A DNA stretch of 64,000 bases from Actinostola sp. cb2023 (GCA_033675265.1 JAUJYZ010001401.1:428461-492460); one strand, 5' to 3'. Shown: positions 27,599-40,673, counted from the first letter of the stretch. Notes: generated by a model from the letters alone, not told the origin. Made by a program: numbers and translations.

Positions 27599-28850
27599 TT
27601 TGAAACCTTCCCAGGAACCCTTGGGTCCCTGGTATCCGGGACATCAAAAGTCCGAGCAGATGCCGAAGACCGAACGACGGCCGGATTAAACAATGAACCG
27701 AATGAATCGGAATCAGAAAGTTAGAAAAAAGTTTTTAAAAGATGTTCGAGAAAGCAAAATCTCAACGAAGTGATATATTTTAAAATTTGATTCTTTTACC
27801 TTGACTTTAGTTACCGCTTGACGTCATCACATACGTCAAACGGATGCAAATGAGGCACTATTTTTAGCATGTTGGTAAGTAAGCTTATATAAAGTCTGCC
27901 AGCAGTTGCAAAGCATTCATCATTGCAGAGTGCATTTTTGTTGAGTGTCCACAGTGCTCTTTTGCAATCAAAATCCATAAAAATAACGGTACGAGACAGT
28001 ATATTTTAGAGGTAGCTACCAAGGACCGGTGGGACTGAACAAAACGGTACGCACTGTACCTAGTTTAGGAATTTTTTTTTTTTAATATTGACTGTACAGT
28101 CAGTGACTAATAACTTTTGACATGTTTTTTATCGTAGTCAGGGCAATATTGATATTTGGCTTCAATCTCCTGCCAAATACGTGAGAATTATTATAGATAA
28201 CTGCTTTCAGGTAAGATATAAACTATGACTATAAGCTTATTTTCTCTGGAAAAATATATGATAAAAACTGCACTACCAAAAAATGCTGTCCCCTGTCACC
28301 CCACCCTCCTCGAGCCATTTTCCATACTGAGAGCAACTTCACGAGCATCCTCGCCCCTGGGAACGAAGTCTGTTGGAACTGGCCGGAAGTCAAAATTTAA
28401 AATGGCGGCTGTCCTATTCAAACCAGAATATACTTGACTGATTGGTCGACCTTCCTAAACGAGAGTATACTGCTTCTCTGGCCGAGCGAGTACGAGCGAC
28501 AGAATATACCCCTGGGTTCCCGAGGTGCTTCAAGAATTATTGGATTAGACCATCTTATAGTGCTTTATCGGCAAGTCTTGGCTTGAAATTTATAAGCTAA
28601 GAGTATTATCAGGATTAACTTATAACTGCAAAAAGTTATGAGATATTTTGACAGTTTCCTCTGCCACCCCTCCCATGCCTTCGCGAGTAGCGCGCGGTTA
28701 TCCCTGGGAATCCTACATTGCTATGTATGGTATGAGTCCTACGCCCTTCACCAAAGAGAGCAAGCAATCGGCAAAAGCTTATTATATGTGCTGTGATTCA
28801 CTAACTTCCAGCCGTGTTTCTAGTCTGTAAGAAGCCAACAACGTACAGGC
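27599..28850. promoter_or_regulatory. Head-to-head intergenic region between NDUFB8 and the RRAS2-like gene
   Basis: 1252 bp. It contains a full palindromic CRE/ATF site TGACGTCA (27819-27826), an octamer ATGCAAAT (27844-27851) and a TATATAAAG box on the plus strand (27886-27894). A MITE related to the hairpin at 15421 lies at about 28345-28527, with paired GAATATAC motifs. Whether both genes share a promoter is an inference from spacing. Confidence 0.5.
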
Positions 28851-31800
28851 ATGGCTAGGGAGCAGAAAGATATGGACAAACAATATAAATTAGTGGTGGT
28901 TGGCGGTGGAGGCGTCGGAAAATCAGCCCTGACGATTCAGTTTATTCAATCACATTTTGTGAGTGACTACGACCCAACGATTGAAGATAGCTACCGAAAA
29001 CAATGTGTAATAGACGACAGAGTCGCTCATTTAGACAGTAAGTGCCTTTCTTTCGTTTCGATAGCTGTTAAATATTTCTGTGGGTCTTCAAATGAATCCG
29101 AAAATCAGTGTGTAGTTTGATGTTTGACTTTTTGATCGTTAAGTTGACTCCCTTATTTAGCTCGAATTTGAACCTTGGGAATTCTAAACCATGCCTAAGC
29201 TGAGTCAAAGATAACAAAATATCTATTTTCTAATCACCAAAGATTTCAGATCGTTATTTATTTCGTCAATAGTTTAAATATATGCGCTTTCTTGCTTCAT
29301 TTCCCTACAAGGTGTTTATGAAATAAGGCTTATGACTTGTGTTCATTTCACGAGGGAGCTGTTTTTTTAATCCAGACCTCGATAGTTTAACGATGTTTTG
29401 TCTTTCCCTCGTCTACTGAATTAAGGAATTCACGTTTCCTTATATGCAATGTAGGAATATTTATATGTGTTTAATTTCGTTTGATATTGATAGAAAATTG
29501 AATTTCGACTTGGCAATGGGCTGTGAGCTTTGTAATCAATTATCAAAGCAACAGATTTGAAACTCGAACCTTTTATCATTAGGCAAGAAATCTCAAGAAA
29601 CCTGATTTAATAAGCTAATTAAATTATTCTTATTTCTCAACAACGACCAATCTGTCACAATAGCCTATCCCAATTAATGATGATGATAATTTATGAAAAT
29701 TATAAATTAAGGATTTATATTTCACTTTTCATCACGGACTTTAAAATCACGCTTAGCTATTCTTTGTTTTTTTATTCTATATTGATTGTATTTTTTACAC
29801 TTTGTGCAATTAGCATTTCTCCAAGACATAATCCAAAGGCCTCTTTCTTGTTTGCTCAATTGGGTCATTGTGTTGTTACAATATATTAGCATAACCATGT
29901 ATTTCATTACATTGTCAAGTATGTCATGCAATCCCATGCTGTTGATATCTGTCTTTAAGAAACTCCATTGACTGAGTTCCATAATTGAATTCAGTATCTC
30001 TAGACATTACCACTAACAAGACCTATTTCTTAATTTAATTAATCTTTTTCAGTTAGAATTTAAAATCTTTTTTCTTTGGTCCAGAATCTGTGCCCATTTA
30101 ATAACCATAGATTTGTGATCTAGTTCAATCCTTTGTAAGACAAGAATTTAAATTTGCAGTGAATTGATTGCCACATTGATGACTTTCTTCTACATGTTGC
30201 GTAGGGTGTGTATCAAATTGAAAAAGATGCCACACCTTTAAGAACAATCAAATAATGACCATTGAGTACATACATGTGCAACCGATACAACAATATTATT
30301 CATCAAGGAGTTATTTACTCCACTCCTAGTGACATTGTTTGGCTATGAAATAAATAATGTACTTGTTCTAGATAAGATAGCTTAGACTATAAGTATTTTT
30401 AGACATGTATATAGAGATTAGTAACTAAACTGTTGTATCAGTTTACTTTTTGGGAAGCAAAACAATGATCAGATGTTACTTCAAGTGAAAACATCTGTGA
30501 GAGAAAGATGACATGGAGTCCATTAAACTTCAAAATCATGTAGAAGAAACTATGTTTATCTTCAAATAATTTTGATAATGTTTTAGCATAAACCATTCAG
30601 TAGTCTATCGCAAATCCTGCAATCTGATTGGTTCGCTACTAGTGGTCTATCAGCTCATAGACCCCGAGTACAGTAGATGTAAACAAACAAAATGGCGGCT
30701 TCGTCATCCTGTTTTACTAATGTTTCAGAGGAGTTTCTCGACGTATTATTGTCTGTTGCTTGTTTCTGTCATTTTTTACTGACCTACTGGATGGTTTCTA
30801 TGATATCATAGAAACCTCAAACTCATTAGTCTAATTGTTAAATAAATGATTTAGTTCATACATTTAGATCTATCTACAACATGGTTGTTGATGAACCAAA
30901 TATCATATGGTAGACTTCTATATTATTATATATATATTTCTGAAACTGAATTAATAATTTCTAATCTATAGTACAACACAGAACTTTGTTGATAAACCAA
31001 ATATCATATAGACTTCGTATATCTATACATATATATTTCTGAAACTGAATTAATAATTTCTAATCTATAGTACAACACAGTTGTTGATAAACCAAATATC
31101 ATATAGACTTCTATATCTATACATATCTATATTTCTGAAACTGAATTAATAATTTCTAATCTATAGTACAACACAACAGTTGTTGATAAACCAAATATCA
31201 TATAGACTTCTATAGATCTACGTATATATATTTCTGAAACTGAATTAAGTCCTAACAATGATTTTGTAGCACTTCCTTGTTTGCTTGGTATACGTATAGC
31301 AATAATTGTTTATATTGTATATTAGTTTCAGTACAAGATTCGGTTTCTAATTCCTTATAAACAATAGATAGTATAGCGACCTTTGGATAAATAGCCCAAG
31401 TTCAATCACCTTGAAATGGAATATTACGAATCCAAATTATACATGTGCCTGTGTAAGATAAGAACTTGCAGATCTATACAATTACTGCACATAGGATACA
31501 GTTGTATATATAATAATTTATATTTCTAATCGGCATAATCAATTATTGTATATGTAAAGTTCTATGTGAGACCACTAGACGAGGAGTCGTACTACGTGTA
31601 GTACTCTTGGGGCAAATGATAAAAATATATATATATACTGTACTGGTAATAATAATAATTATACAAAACGACAAAGTCTCGTTACTATACAGCTATTTCA
31701 AAAAAGGTTGGTGAAGGTTTTGTTGCATCTTGCATACCAAGCCCAAAATGTATTGTGGATCATAGATAAATAATGTCAGCATGCACATACAGAAGAAAAT

Positions 31801-34800
31801 ATGCCTGCTCCATATTGCGAAGACAAAGTTTGGGAAAATTCCCAGAGTCCATAATTGTTGTGACCTTTCGCTGACTACATTCACATCGCCCAAAGTGCAT
31901 TTCGGACTTGGTATGCAAGATGCAAGATGCAACAAAACCTTCACCAACCTTTTTTGAAATAGCTGTATACATGGTATATATGTGACCGGTAATGAACAAT
32001 AATTTTATTTTGTGTAGAGTTTCAAGTTTTGTACAATGTATAAATAATGTAGCTCTGAAATAGTAACAGTGGTTTGAAGTGGGAAGAGTCGCAGGCTACT
32101 ATAGCACTGGGGATTCCCTTTAGTTTTCAATAACCTCTCTCTGAATCGCTGCAGTCCAGAATGTAGCTTCATGTCAAAGTATTGTTATACATGAATAAAT
32201 AAAGAAATAATTTATTGTAGATCTTGCAATAGTATTGATTATAAATAAAAATTATGAAATTTATAGGACATTTCGATGTCGCAGACATCATTTTCAACAG
32301 TGGCTTTGACTACCAGAATAATTATTATGACTAAAATTTTAATGTAATTTATTAAGTAATTATTAATTAAAACCACATGTATTAAAGACTGTAATAATTA
32401 TTATAAATTAGGTGACTGTAGTACCTACAGTAACATTGAAACAAGCAGGATGACATACACTACATTGTACATTAATAGCATTTGAAATGGGTGTAATGTA
32501 ATTTGACAAGACAACTGTACTGATACATGTACATGTACATGTAGTAGTAATCAATACTCAAATATCAGAGGAATTTATGTAATCTTTGCCAGATGAAAGC
32601 TTCAAGAGTCCTGCTATTCTAAAGTGGTTAACCTTAAATACTTCAGGTTAAACTGTCTGATATTTAGAACCGAAAAAGTCTAGTGATTTTGCTTTTCAAT
32701 TTCATAAAAACCTTGTTAGCGAGCCAGCTTTTGGAGGATGAATTTCACTGACAAAGTTTGATCCAGTTTGTGTCCACCTTGATCCTCTGCATATTTGTAC
32801 AATGTGTGCTGGTAATTACACTCTAAATAGCCCTTTAGGCTTCATAACACAAAGCAAATAGCAGATATTATGTGGCTATAAATGTTATTTAGACAAGGTT
32901 AAACTAGATACAGCAGTCTGCACAAATTTGTTGCCTGGTTATTTACATACATGTATGTAGACTTGTTCTGGCATGATGGACTCCTGGTGATCATAGCATA
33001 CCTCTTTGTTTTGAGGATTTTAGCCCAACCCCAAGCTCATCTAGATTGAGAGATCTATGAATCTAAATGATTATATATATATATAAAACCTAACCGTCAA
33101 TTCTTTTTGAGGGCCACAAGTTGATTAGTGTTTTTAAACTATTATGTGATAGCCTTGTAAATAAAGGCCTTATCATTAGTATTATTGATTTTGATTTTGA
33201 TTGCCACATATAATTAGTATTGGTATTATACGGACCATTCTTAGTAGGCAACACAGTCCATATACATTGTATTATCCTATACATATTACATCTAGTAGCC
33301 AATCAGTCCATCACATTTCTATTATTATACAGAGCGGTATTTCTAGTTTTTTCTATGCAACACAGAGCGGTATTTCATAGTTTATTATACGGAGCCATTC
33401 TTAGTAAAACGTTGTAAATTTAATTGTATTATGTACGGACCATTCTTAGTAGGCAACACAGTCCATATACATTGTATTATTATACGGACCATTCTTAGTA
33501 GGAAACACAGTCCAAAAATTGTATTATTATACGGACCATTGTTCATAGGCAACACAGTGCATATACATTGTATTATTATACGGACCATTCTTAGTAGGCA
33601 ACACAGTCCATATACATTGTATTATTATACGGACCATTCTTAGTAGGCAACACAGTCCATATACATTGTATTATTATACGGACCATTGTTCATAGACAAC
33701 ACCTTCAAAGCAACAACTTTGTAAATCTTTGTGTACATGTACCTTTTAACTTATCTAATCAGTCGATGTACAATAACAAATTGGGCTTGATTCAAGAACA
33801 ACTTAGTGATCTTTCTTTATTAGACTCTTTCAGTTTTATAGGAGAGTTTGACCTTCTGAACACAAGTCAATTACTTACACTATTTATCTCGTATAGTATA
33901 CACTCGACGTATCACAGAATACACTCGACGTATCACAGAATACACTCGACGTATCACAGAAAATGAACATATTACATACTAATTACATTTGGTGTACATG
34001 TTGTTACAGTGTGGACACTCGAACCGTGAACACTTCAAGTTTTTTTCGAACTTTTTTTTCCGAACTTTCTATTGCCTCACAGCCTCTCAAATGGAGCATT
34101 GAGTTTAAATACACTTAGTAATCAAAATAAATCATTTTTCTGATCAATTTGCTCAATCGATAATTTATCTTTGTGTGTTAGAAAAAACCTAAGTGTTCAC
34201 GGTTCAAGTGCCCATAGTACCATACTGTAAAATACTTCTGAGCTTTACCATATCTCTTATGCACTATTTCTTTCTTTTTGTTTTTAGTTCTCGATACTGC
34301 TGGGCAGGAGGTTAGTACAAATATATTTTTTTCATTCATTCCTTCAATCATTTTCACAGTATGTATAAAACAGCTACACATACATGTACAATGTGTCACG
34401 GTATGCATTTATTCTGTGGTGTGCACTGGTCTATGCTAGAACAGATATTGTATGGCTATGAGAAAAGTATGATGCAGACATGTCATGACGTGACCATGAT
34501 ATTTTAGGATTTCAATCAAATCCGTGCTATAATAATAATAATAATAATAGGTATTGGGAGCATCCCACAAGGTCTCAATGCTCTTACAATTATGTACTAA
34601 CTAAATAAACCTAAAAATCCTATTTACAATCAATACCGTCTAGAAACAAGCAACTAAGCGGACAACTATTAAAGAAAATGTTCTCTAAAAAGATGAGTCT
34701 TTACTAAAGCCTTAAAGCTATACCATACGTGTATGTCATGGTTTTTCACAGTCATACGAATTCTGCTCTATTATATGTTTGGTCAAGAGGTGTATTAAAC

Positions 34801-35814
34801 ACGATGGTTAAAAATGGGATGAGACCAGTGTTCACTCCTCCGTGAGATTGGAGGCATTTAACACACTAACGTACTAACTCCTCATGATTGTAAGCTGCTC
34901 GGCTGCCGTAGGCGCCTTTCATATGCAGCCCGAAAAAGTCCTCCATCGGTTGTAAAGCGCATTGAGACAATGTGAAATGCGCTATATAAGAACCGACATA
35001 TTAGTAGTAGTAGTAGTAGTAACATGCAATAAATTAAAATATATATGTACATACCATGCATTGTTATTAATAATTGATTACTGATGAGCTGCACTATAGT
35101 AACTGGTTTTATCCATCTAAGGTAAGTAAGTGCAAAGATGGCAGTACAGAGTGATGATGATGATGATGATGCCATGAGTAACAGTGTTGTTCATGATGAT
35201 GTCCATGGGTGTTGGTGGCAATGATGATGATAATGATGCCACTGATAATGATGATGATCATGGTGACAGTGAGTGGTAGAGACAATGATTGTGATGACAG
35301 TGTGAGTGGTGGCAGCGACCAATGATGATGGCTGCAGATGATGACGATGTCAATGATTATCGTAATAACACTTCTGTACTTTAAAGTGTTGCATTATATG
35401 TGTACATGTACATTAATAAGTTCCCCATTCTTGATTTACTTTAAAGGAATTTAGTGCGATGAGAGAACAGTACATGAGAAGTGGAGAAGGATTTCTTTTA
35501 GTGTTTTCATTAACAGATCGATCAAGGTATTTGACTTGATCATTTCAATAAACATTCACATTTGCTTGTATTTTCGTATCATATTCACATGCAAAATAAA
35601 TACGCTGCTGCCATTGTTGTTTTTGGTTGCAGTGGTCACAGCAGTGGTTGATGAGGTGTGTGTTTACTTTTAATTAGTCTACAGTAACTTTATATTCTCA
35701 TTTCATTTCAGTTTTGAAGAAATAAACAAATTTTATAACCAAATTCTACGAGTAAAAGACAGGTGAGTTGTATGATATTATGTTTTTTACCAGACTATCT
35801 ATAACCTAAAGATC

Positions 35815-35863
<49 letters not shown>

Positions 35864-35985
35864 AATAGGAGCAAGGATGGCTTAGTTGGTTAGTTCGTGG
35901 CCTTCTAAGCGAGAGGTACCCGGTTCGATTCTTCCAAACCTCACATCCTTGTTTCGACTTCCCTCTAATCTGTGTAGCTCAGTGC

Positions 35986-36016
<31 letters not shown>

Positions 36017-37623
36017 TGGAGGGAGGGGGTAAATGGGTGCACCGTCTGCCTCCTGGGAGACCAGTTTCGACTGAATAATGAATAAACCTCAGTGTATATA
36101 ATACACTGTTATCAATAGGAGCCCTAAAGGGGCTATGGATGATAAATATAATACATGTACCTTACCTTTTAATAATCTAGACATTAAATTCTCTTTTTTA
36201 AGGTCTGAATTCCCAATGATCATAGCAGGAAACAAATCAGATCTTGAATATGAAAGAACAGTTTCCACTGCTGAAGGACAAGAATTAGCTAGACAACTTA
36301 AAGTAAGACGTTTTTATATTTTTTATATTAAGTTAATTATTATTAAATATTATTAATATAAAGAACTACAGGTATATAGTATTGCATTGTACAAAAAAAA
36401 TTATGTCTAGACATTTCAATTGACTCACTTCAGATAACACAGAATTTAAAGTGCTACTATGACGAAATTCGTACCATTGCTAAAGAAATGATTTATTCGT
36501 AAAATAGTCTTTTAAGCTCCAAAATAGCAGTTTTAGTTGTTTTTAAGTCGATATAAGAATAAAGGAGTGAAATATTGGTCTCTTAAGACAGGCAAAAATA
36601 CGTTCGCCATTACTAAATCGTGTTCCTGCAAACAATAGACTGTGACGTCAGTTTCTCAATGTGAACGTGTCGCTGCATGGCCCCCTGCACTGTATTTTTA
36701 GTTTAATTATGATTAAAACATTTGAACAAGAAACAGTGTCTTGAATCGCCAAAAAATCTCAGTGTTGATGCGTGTAAATTAGCAATACAACGAATTTGTG
36801 ACGAATGATGTTGAGAAACTGACGTCACTTCTATTGTACAATAAGTCAACAGCCAGGAACCAGTTTGAATAATGGCAGGCTCAAAATTTGTACAAAATGT
36901 GTACATTTTGTGGAAGTTACTTTTATCGTAACGAAAAACGGTTTGGATAATGTATAATGAGTAGTTGTTATTAGGCTTCTATGGTCCATAGCTGTGAGGG
37001 AAAATTAGGCACGTAGCAAAATTCTTAGATTTTAAATGTACAAGCAAGTCATATGTACACAAAACAACATCATTGATTATTCATTAAATACTATATTATT
37101 TCTTTCTTTTTAGATTCCATATCTTGAAACTAGTGCAAAACAGAGGACCAATGTTGACCAAGCATTTCATGATCTTGTTCGTGGCATAAGGTAAATAAAC
37201 TGTACATTATTTTCCTTCCTCCATTCCAACTTTCCTCCTTCCTTCCTTCCTCCTTCTTTCCTCCCTTCCTTCCTTCCTCCTTTCCTTCCTTCCTTCCTCC
37301 TTTCCTTCCTTCCTTCCTTCCTTCTTTCCTTCCTTCCTTCCTTCTTCCTTCCTTCCTTCCTTCCTTCCTTCCATTCCTTCCTTCCTTTCATTCCTTCCTT
37401 CCTTCCTTCCTTCCTTTCCTTCCTTCCTTCCTTCCTTCCTCCATTCCTTCCTTCATTCCTTCCAATGAGTCAAAATATTTAGATGCACAGTTGTATGTCT
37501 AACCGATCAGTTTACTTTGCCCATTTTTTGACACATTGTAATGTTTAATTTCACAGACAATTCACTGTAGCCACGGAAGCTCCCCCTAAGAAACCAAACC
37601 GCAGAAAGTGTATAATTCTGTAG
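28851..37623 (+). CDS. RRAS2: R-Ras-type small GTPase (RRAS2/TC21-like), complete
   Basis: Membrane-anchored GTP/GDP switch of the R-Ras subfamily, acting in adhesion and growth signalling. Exons: 28851-29037, 34288-34310 (23 nt), 35447-35526, 35712-35762, 36203-36302, 37114-37190 and 37557-37623 (TAG), total 194 residues; all introns are GT-AG and phases join. Motifs: G1 GGGGVGKS, switch [11 protein letters not shown]3 DTAGQE (inside the 23-nt exon), [18 protein letters not shown]4 NKSD, G5 TSAK, and a basic tail (PPKKPNRRK) ending in CAAX box CIIL. The terminal Leu predicts geranylgeranylation. KQCVIDD, ILRVKD and ARQLK are closest to RRAS2 among the R-Ras/M-Ras proteins I know. Intron 1 is 5.25 kb. 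An alternative start at 28872 (MDKQYKLV) would shorten the protein by seven residues. Confidence 0.93.
30884..31250. repeat. Tandem repeat of about 100 bp, four copies
   Basis: Each unit carries TTGTTGATAAACCAAATATC, then TTTCTGAAACTGAATTAATA and CTAATCTATAGTACAACAC. The copies differ by small indels in TATATATA runs. Confidence 0.85.
31690..31965. mobile_element. 276-bp MITE with TA duplication
   Basis: Ends CAGCTATTTCAAAAAAGG and CCTTTTTTGAAATAGCTG are perfect inverses, flanked by TA (31688-31689 and 31966-31967). The arms extend through GTTGGTGAAGGTTTTGTTGC and beyond. Tc1/mariner-type by target choice. Confidence 0.88.
33217..33700. repeat. 49-bp minisatellite, about eight degenerate copies
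   Basis: The unit is ATTATTATACGGACCATTCT then TAGTAGGCAACACAGTCC and ATATACATTGT. The middle copies (33300-33420) are rearranged, with GAGCGG in place of GGACC. Confidence 0.85.
33898..33960. repeat. 21-bp tandem repeat, three copies
   Basis: Unit ATACACTCGACGTATCACAG plus one A. Confidence 0.85.
34007..34227. mobile_element. 221-bp MITE with TA duplication, 60 bp before the RRAS2-like 23-nt exon
   Basis: Inverted arms share CGAACCGTGAACACTT on the left and AAGTGTTCACGGTTC on the right. The outer ends are CAGTGTGG and CATACTG, flanked by TA (34005-34006 and 34228-34229). Confidence 0.7.
34530..34727 (-). mobile_element. LINE 3' fragment (CR1/L2-like), copy 2; uninterrupted
   Basis: Nearly identical to 2741-2917, with an AATAATAAT tail at the same side. 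Here the sequence reads straight through AAAGCCTTAAAGCTA, whereas copy 1 carries a 669-bp palindrome at that TTAA. It lies in intron 2 of the RRAS2-like gene, on the strand opposite to the gene. Confidence 0.75.
34885..35021 (+). mobile_element. LINE 3' tail of another family
   Basis: Contains GCTGCTCGGCTGCCG, TTGTAAAGCGCATTGAGAC and GCGCTATATAAGAACCGAC, then a TAG trinucleotide tail. The same tail in inverse orientation occurs near 49905-49995 and 58497-58530. Confidence 0.6.
35814..35863. repeat. TCTG tetranucleotide microsatellite in intron 4
   Basis: About 12 uninterrupted units on the plus strand, directly in front of a SINE. Confidence 0.95.
35868..36085 (+). mobile_element. tRNA-derived SINE in the RRAS2-like gene
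   Basis: The head is tRNA-like: A box TGGCTTAGTTGGTTAG and B box GGTTCGATTC about 35 bp apart. The expected anticodon arm and 3' acceptor do not pair well, and an unrelated body of about 140 bp follows (ATGGGTGCACCGTCTGCC). Same orientation as the gene. Confidence 0.75.
37205..37465. repeat. 260-bp pure pyrimidine CCTT/TTCC tract in intron 6
   Basis: The plus (sense) strand is almost entirely C and T, with A only in a few CATTCC steps. It begins 15 bp after exon 6 and ends about 90 bp before exon 7. Confidence 0.95.
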
Positions 37624-38428
37624 ATGTTTATATATATTATATATTTTTATTACACTGGCTACAATACAAATGAGAACTTAGTTTTCTATACTGTTTCTTC
37701 AAATATAAACTAGTTCCTAATCACAGGTTTATGTATGTACTGTTGTCTCCAACTCCTAAGTCACAGGTTTATGTATGTACTGATGTCCAAGATACACTAT
37801 AATCCATGCAACAGAGACAGACAGTTAGTTATGGCTGACTTCAAGAGCGATATTGCCATCTGTGTTTAAATCTGAATTACATGTGCCAATACTGTAAGAG
37901 TAGGATAACTATTCCTCGACCAGAAGAATGTGTGACAGCCTCTGATATTAATCAACTGGCTTTAGATACTTGCAAAGATATGAATTTTCAAAAATCGAAA
38001 TTTTATATGAAAACCTTTGGAAATACGCTTGGAGGCAACTCTTAGGGATGTCAACAGCCTTTGAAAACTATTGCTTTATAGAGTATGTTGTGAGAATTAG
38101 TACAGAATTAGTTTAATGCAATCAGTGTTGACTCAGTACAAGAACAACATAAGTGATTTCTGATCAAAGTCTAATTCTCCTGGAAGCTTTTGAAATTGTA
38201 AAGGAGAATTTAGATTTTGATCACAAGTCACTGTTCTTGCACTTAGGGACCTCTTTGTACAGGAGCAGTGTAGGTGACATTGTTATTGACGACTCTTAAA
38301 TAATATTCATAAGCGGGCTTAGCCTCGAATCCAGGAGTTGTTGTTTTGTTATTCTATTTTCTGCTTTTGTTTTCTATCTCAGAAGTGAGGCTAAGTCTGC
38401 ATATGAATGTTATTTAAGAGTCGTCAAT

Positions 38429-38815
38429 GGGCTTGTAACACCTGTCACGTGACTTTTTAAATTTTTACCGCAGACAAACGAAAATATCATAACTGGAAAG
38501 AGCATGCTAAAGTTAGTAAAAGTGGAAAGTTTGAAGGGAAATACGTAAATGGGACAATAGTTACAGGCATTCAAACTTTGCATTTTTTGTATGGAAATGT
38601 ACGTTGGAAGGCAACAGCTTGCCCTCCAAGCGAAAAACCCATACAAATCCTTGTCTAAGCGGGAAACTTTGAAAGCCGTTAACTTTTGTCTTATTTGCTT
38701 GATTCTTTTCAAATTTTAAAATTTTACTAATTTTAGTATGCTCTTTCAAGTTATGGTATTTTCGTTTGTCTGCGGTGAAAATTTAAAAAGTCACGTGACA
38801 GGTGTTACAAGCCCA
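38429..38815. mobile_element. 387-bp foldback element
   Basis: Ends GGGCTTGTAACACCTGTCAC and its inverse are nearly perfect, and inner arms carry GCAGACAAACGAAAATA with inverse TATTTTCGTTTGTCTGC. The interior (AAAGAGCATGCTAAAGTTAG) resembles the hairpin at 44295-44810. Confidence 0.8.
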
Positions 38816-39672
38816 TTGGTGCTATTTCCAAGTAATTATTATAATAATTATTATATCCAGAAAAAAGAAACATTTTCATAAGTTTAGAGACTGTAGTTTA
38901 TAGAATCGTTTTTGTATAAGTGGGAAGTAGTTATGGTACAGTTAGTGCCGTGCAGTGTCCAAGCATTTCTGATTGGTTGAGCAATGATTTTGCGCACTGT
39001 GATTGGTTGAATAGATGTCTTTGATTCCATACTGTGACCATAACTCTGTGTCATAGGTTTCCCACTCATACGAAAGCAACATACATTCAAGTTCCACTGC
39101 TTATAATATAAGCATTTCAAATGCTGTTTAACCCATTCAATAATATTGTTGAAGTGCAGCTTTTGCATTGAGGTGCAGCCAATGATAAAATTGAGATTTT
39201 GAGGCAGTGAGTTGACCATTTTCAAATTTGAGCCCGAGTCTTTGCCTTGTGAAACTAGACTCTCATACCTGCACTACTCAAGAACTTTGCAACTGTGAAA
39301 CACCTGAACAAAATGATACTTTGATTAATCAAGACTCTTAACATTTGTATGGGTCTGTGCAATAACTACATGTAAGTGACTTGTGATCAAAAACCAAATT
39401 CTCCTCTGAAATTCAAAGAACCTGATGAAGAATTTAGATTTTGATCAGAGCTCCTAAAGTTATGGTCTTGCACTGACCCCTTCATATCTGCCACACTTAG
39501 CAATTTGCATTCTGGTTGGAATGATGTCGATCAAACTGACAAGCATTTAGATCAGTTTTAGAAAGTTTGGTTTGATTGACGGGCTCTCACTCCAATGATA
39601 ATGGTTGTAATGTGAAAATTAAGTTAAATTGTAGACAGCTGCAGATTAATGTACAATTATAGTTCTTGTAAG

Positions 39673-39925
39673 AATACTCCAGTTTCGAGTTGTTTAGACA
39701 CCGCTGTACTCTTTGACAAAAGACGCATTTGCTCAGGCTTAGCCTCAATTCAGTGTAAATTACGCACAAATACCGACGAGAACGCGAAAAAGTGTTGACA
39801 TTTAACAATGGAAACCATTTTTTAATTGCATGGATTATTCTCTGGTTCGAGGCTAAGCCTGAGCAAATGCGCCTTGTCAAGGACAGGAGAGCAGCCATCT
39901 CTAAACAACGCGAAACTGGAGTATT
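39673..39925. mobile_element. 253-bp MITE
   Basis: Ends AATACTCCAGTTTCG and CGAAACTGGAGTATT are perfect inverses. Arms include GCTCAGGCTTAGCCTC. A second, left-truncated copy lies in intron 1 of the second secreted-protein gene at about 59805-59995. Confidence 0.85.
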
Positions 39926-40565
39926 GTGATGCAGCTGGTCTATTCTTGGCTGTATTTTTGTGGGTTTGTAAGAGCAGGAAAATCGAGAATTTCCTTGCCT
40001 TTTGCCTTACGCAGCCCCTGAACATGAGCGAGAGGTAGTCGACAGACAGGCCTTGGGGCCATGGTTTTCAGGGATGAAAATGATTCATCAGAATCATGAA
40101 ATTTAAAGTTGAAGGGATCCATGGCAGAGCAATGTGAATCATCTTTGATCAAAATCAAAATTCTCCTCCAGGCTCTTTGAATTCAAAAGGAGAATTCAGA
40201 TTTTGATCACAAGTTGCATGCACCGTTGTTGCACAGATGTTATGTGCACTTTGTAATATTATTGTATTTGATAGTCAAGATTATATTGTCAAATAATTGA
40301 TTCTCTTAGATACAAATTTGCAACACTATTGAAGGAAATTTGCTAATAATAACTTTACTGAAACTCCATATTTGTAAAAGTATATATCTGTCTCAATCTG
40401 GATGTTTCTAATTTAGCTAAGTCTGATTGGAGACTCTTGGCGCAGTTCCTGAAAGGCCAATAAGTCTTAGATTGAATGGTTTTATCAGGGTTTATTTTAA
40501 CCAGGGTTAAAAACAGGAACACATGGTTTTCTTAGGGTTTAATCCTGGGTTAAAATCCACCCCTG

Positions 40566-40673
40566 GGGCCGGTTGTTCGAAAGGCGATTAGTGCTAATTC
40601 TGGATTAGCGTCAATAGTTTTCTTAAGATTTTAACCTGGATTAGCACTAATCACCTTTTGAACAACCGGGCCC
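40566..40673. mobile_element. 108-bp foldback element
   Basis: Arms GGGCCGGTTGTTCGAAAGG and CCTTTTGAACAACCGGGCCC, then GATTAGTGCTAAT/ATTAGCACTAATC. Non-coding. Confidence 0.8.

Larger units (their letters stand above)
29038..34287. other. RRAS2-like intron 1: repeat content
   Basis: 5250 bp of AT-rich intron. It contains four tandem copies of a roughly 100-bp unit at 30884-31250 (GAAACTGAATTAATAATTTC core), a 276-bp MITE at 31690-31965, a 49-bp array at about 33217-33700, a 21-bp triplet repeat at about 33898-33960 and a MITE at 34007-34227. The stretch 29050-30880 shows nothing recognisable. No coding exon is seen. Confidence 0.6.

Noticed and set aside
35870..35945. Possible tRNA gene on the plus strand
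   Set aside because: Same reasons: tRNA-like promoter boxes heading a SINE.
38410..38749. Open frames of about 100 codons on the minus strand
   Set aside because: They are carried by a palindromic element and mirror between its arms.
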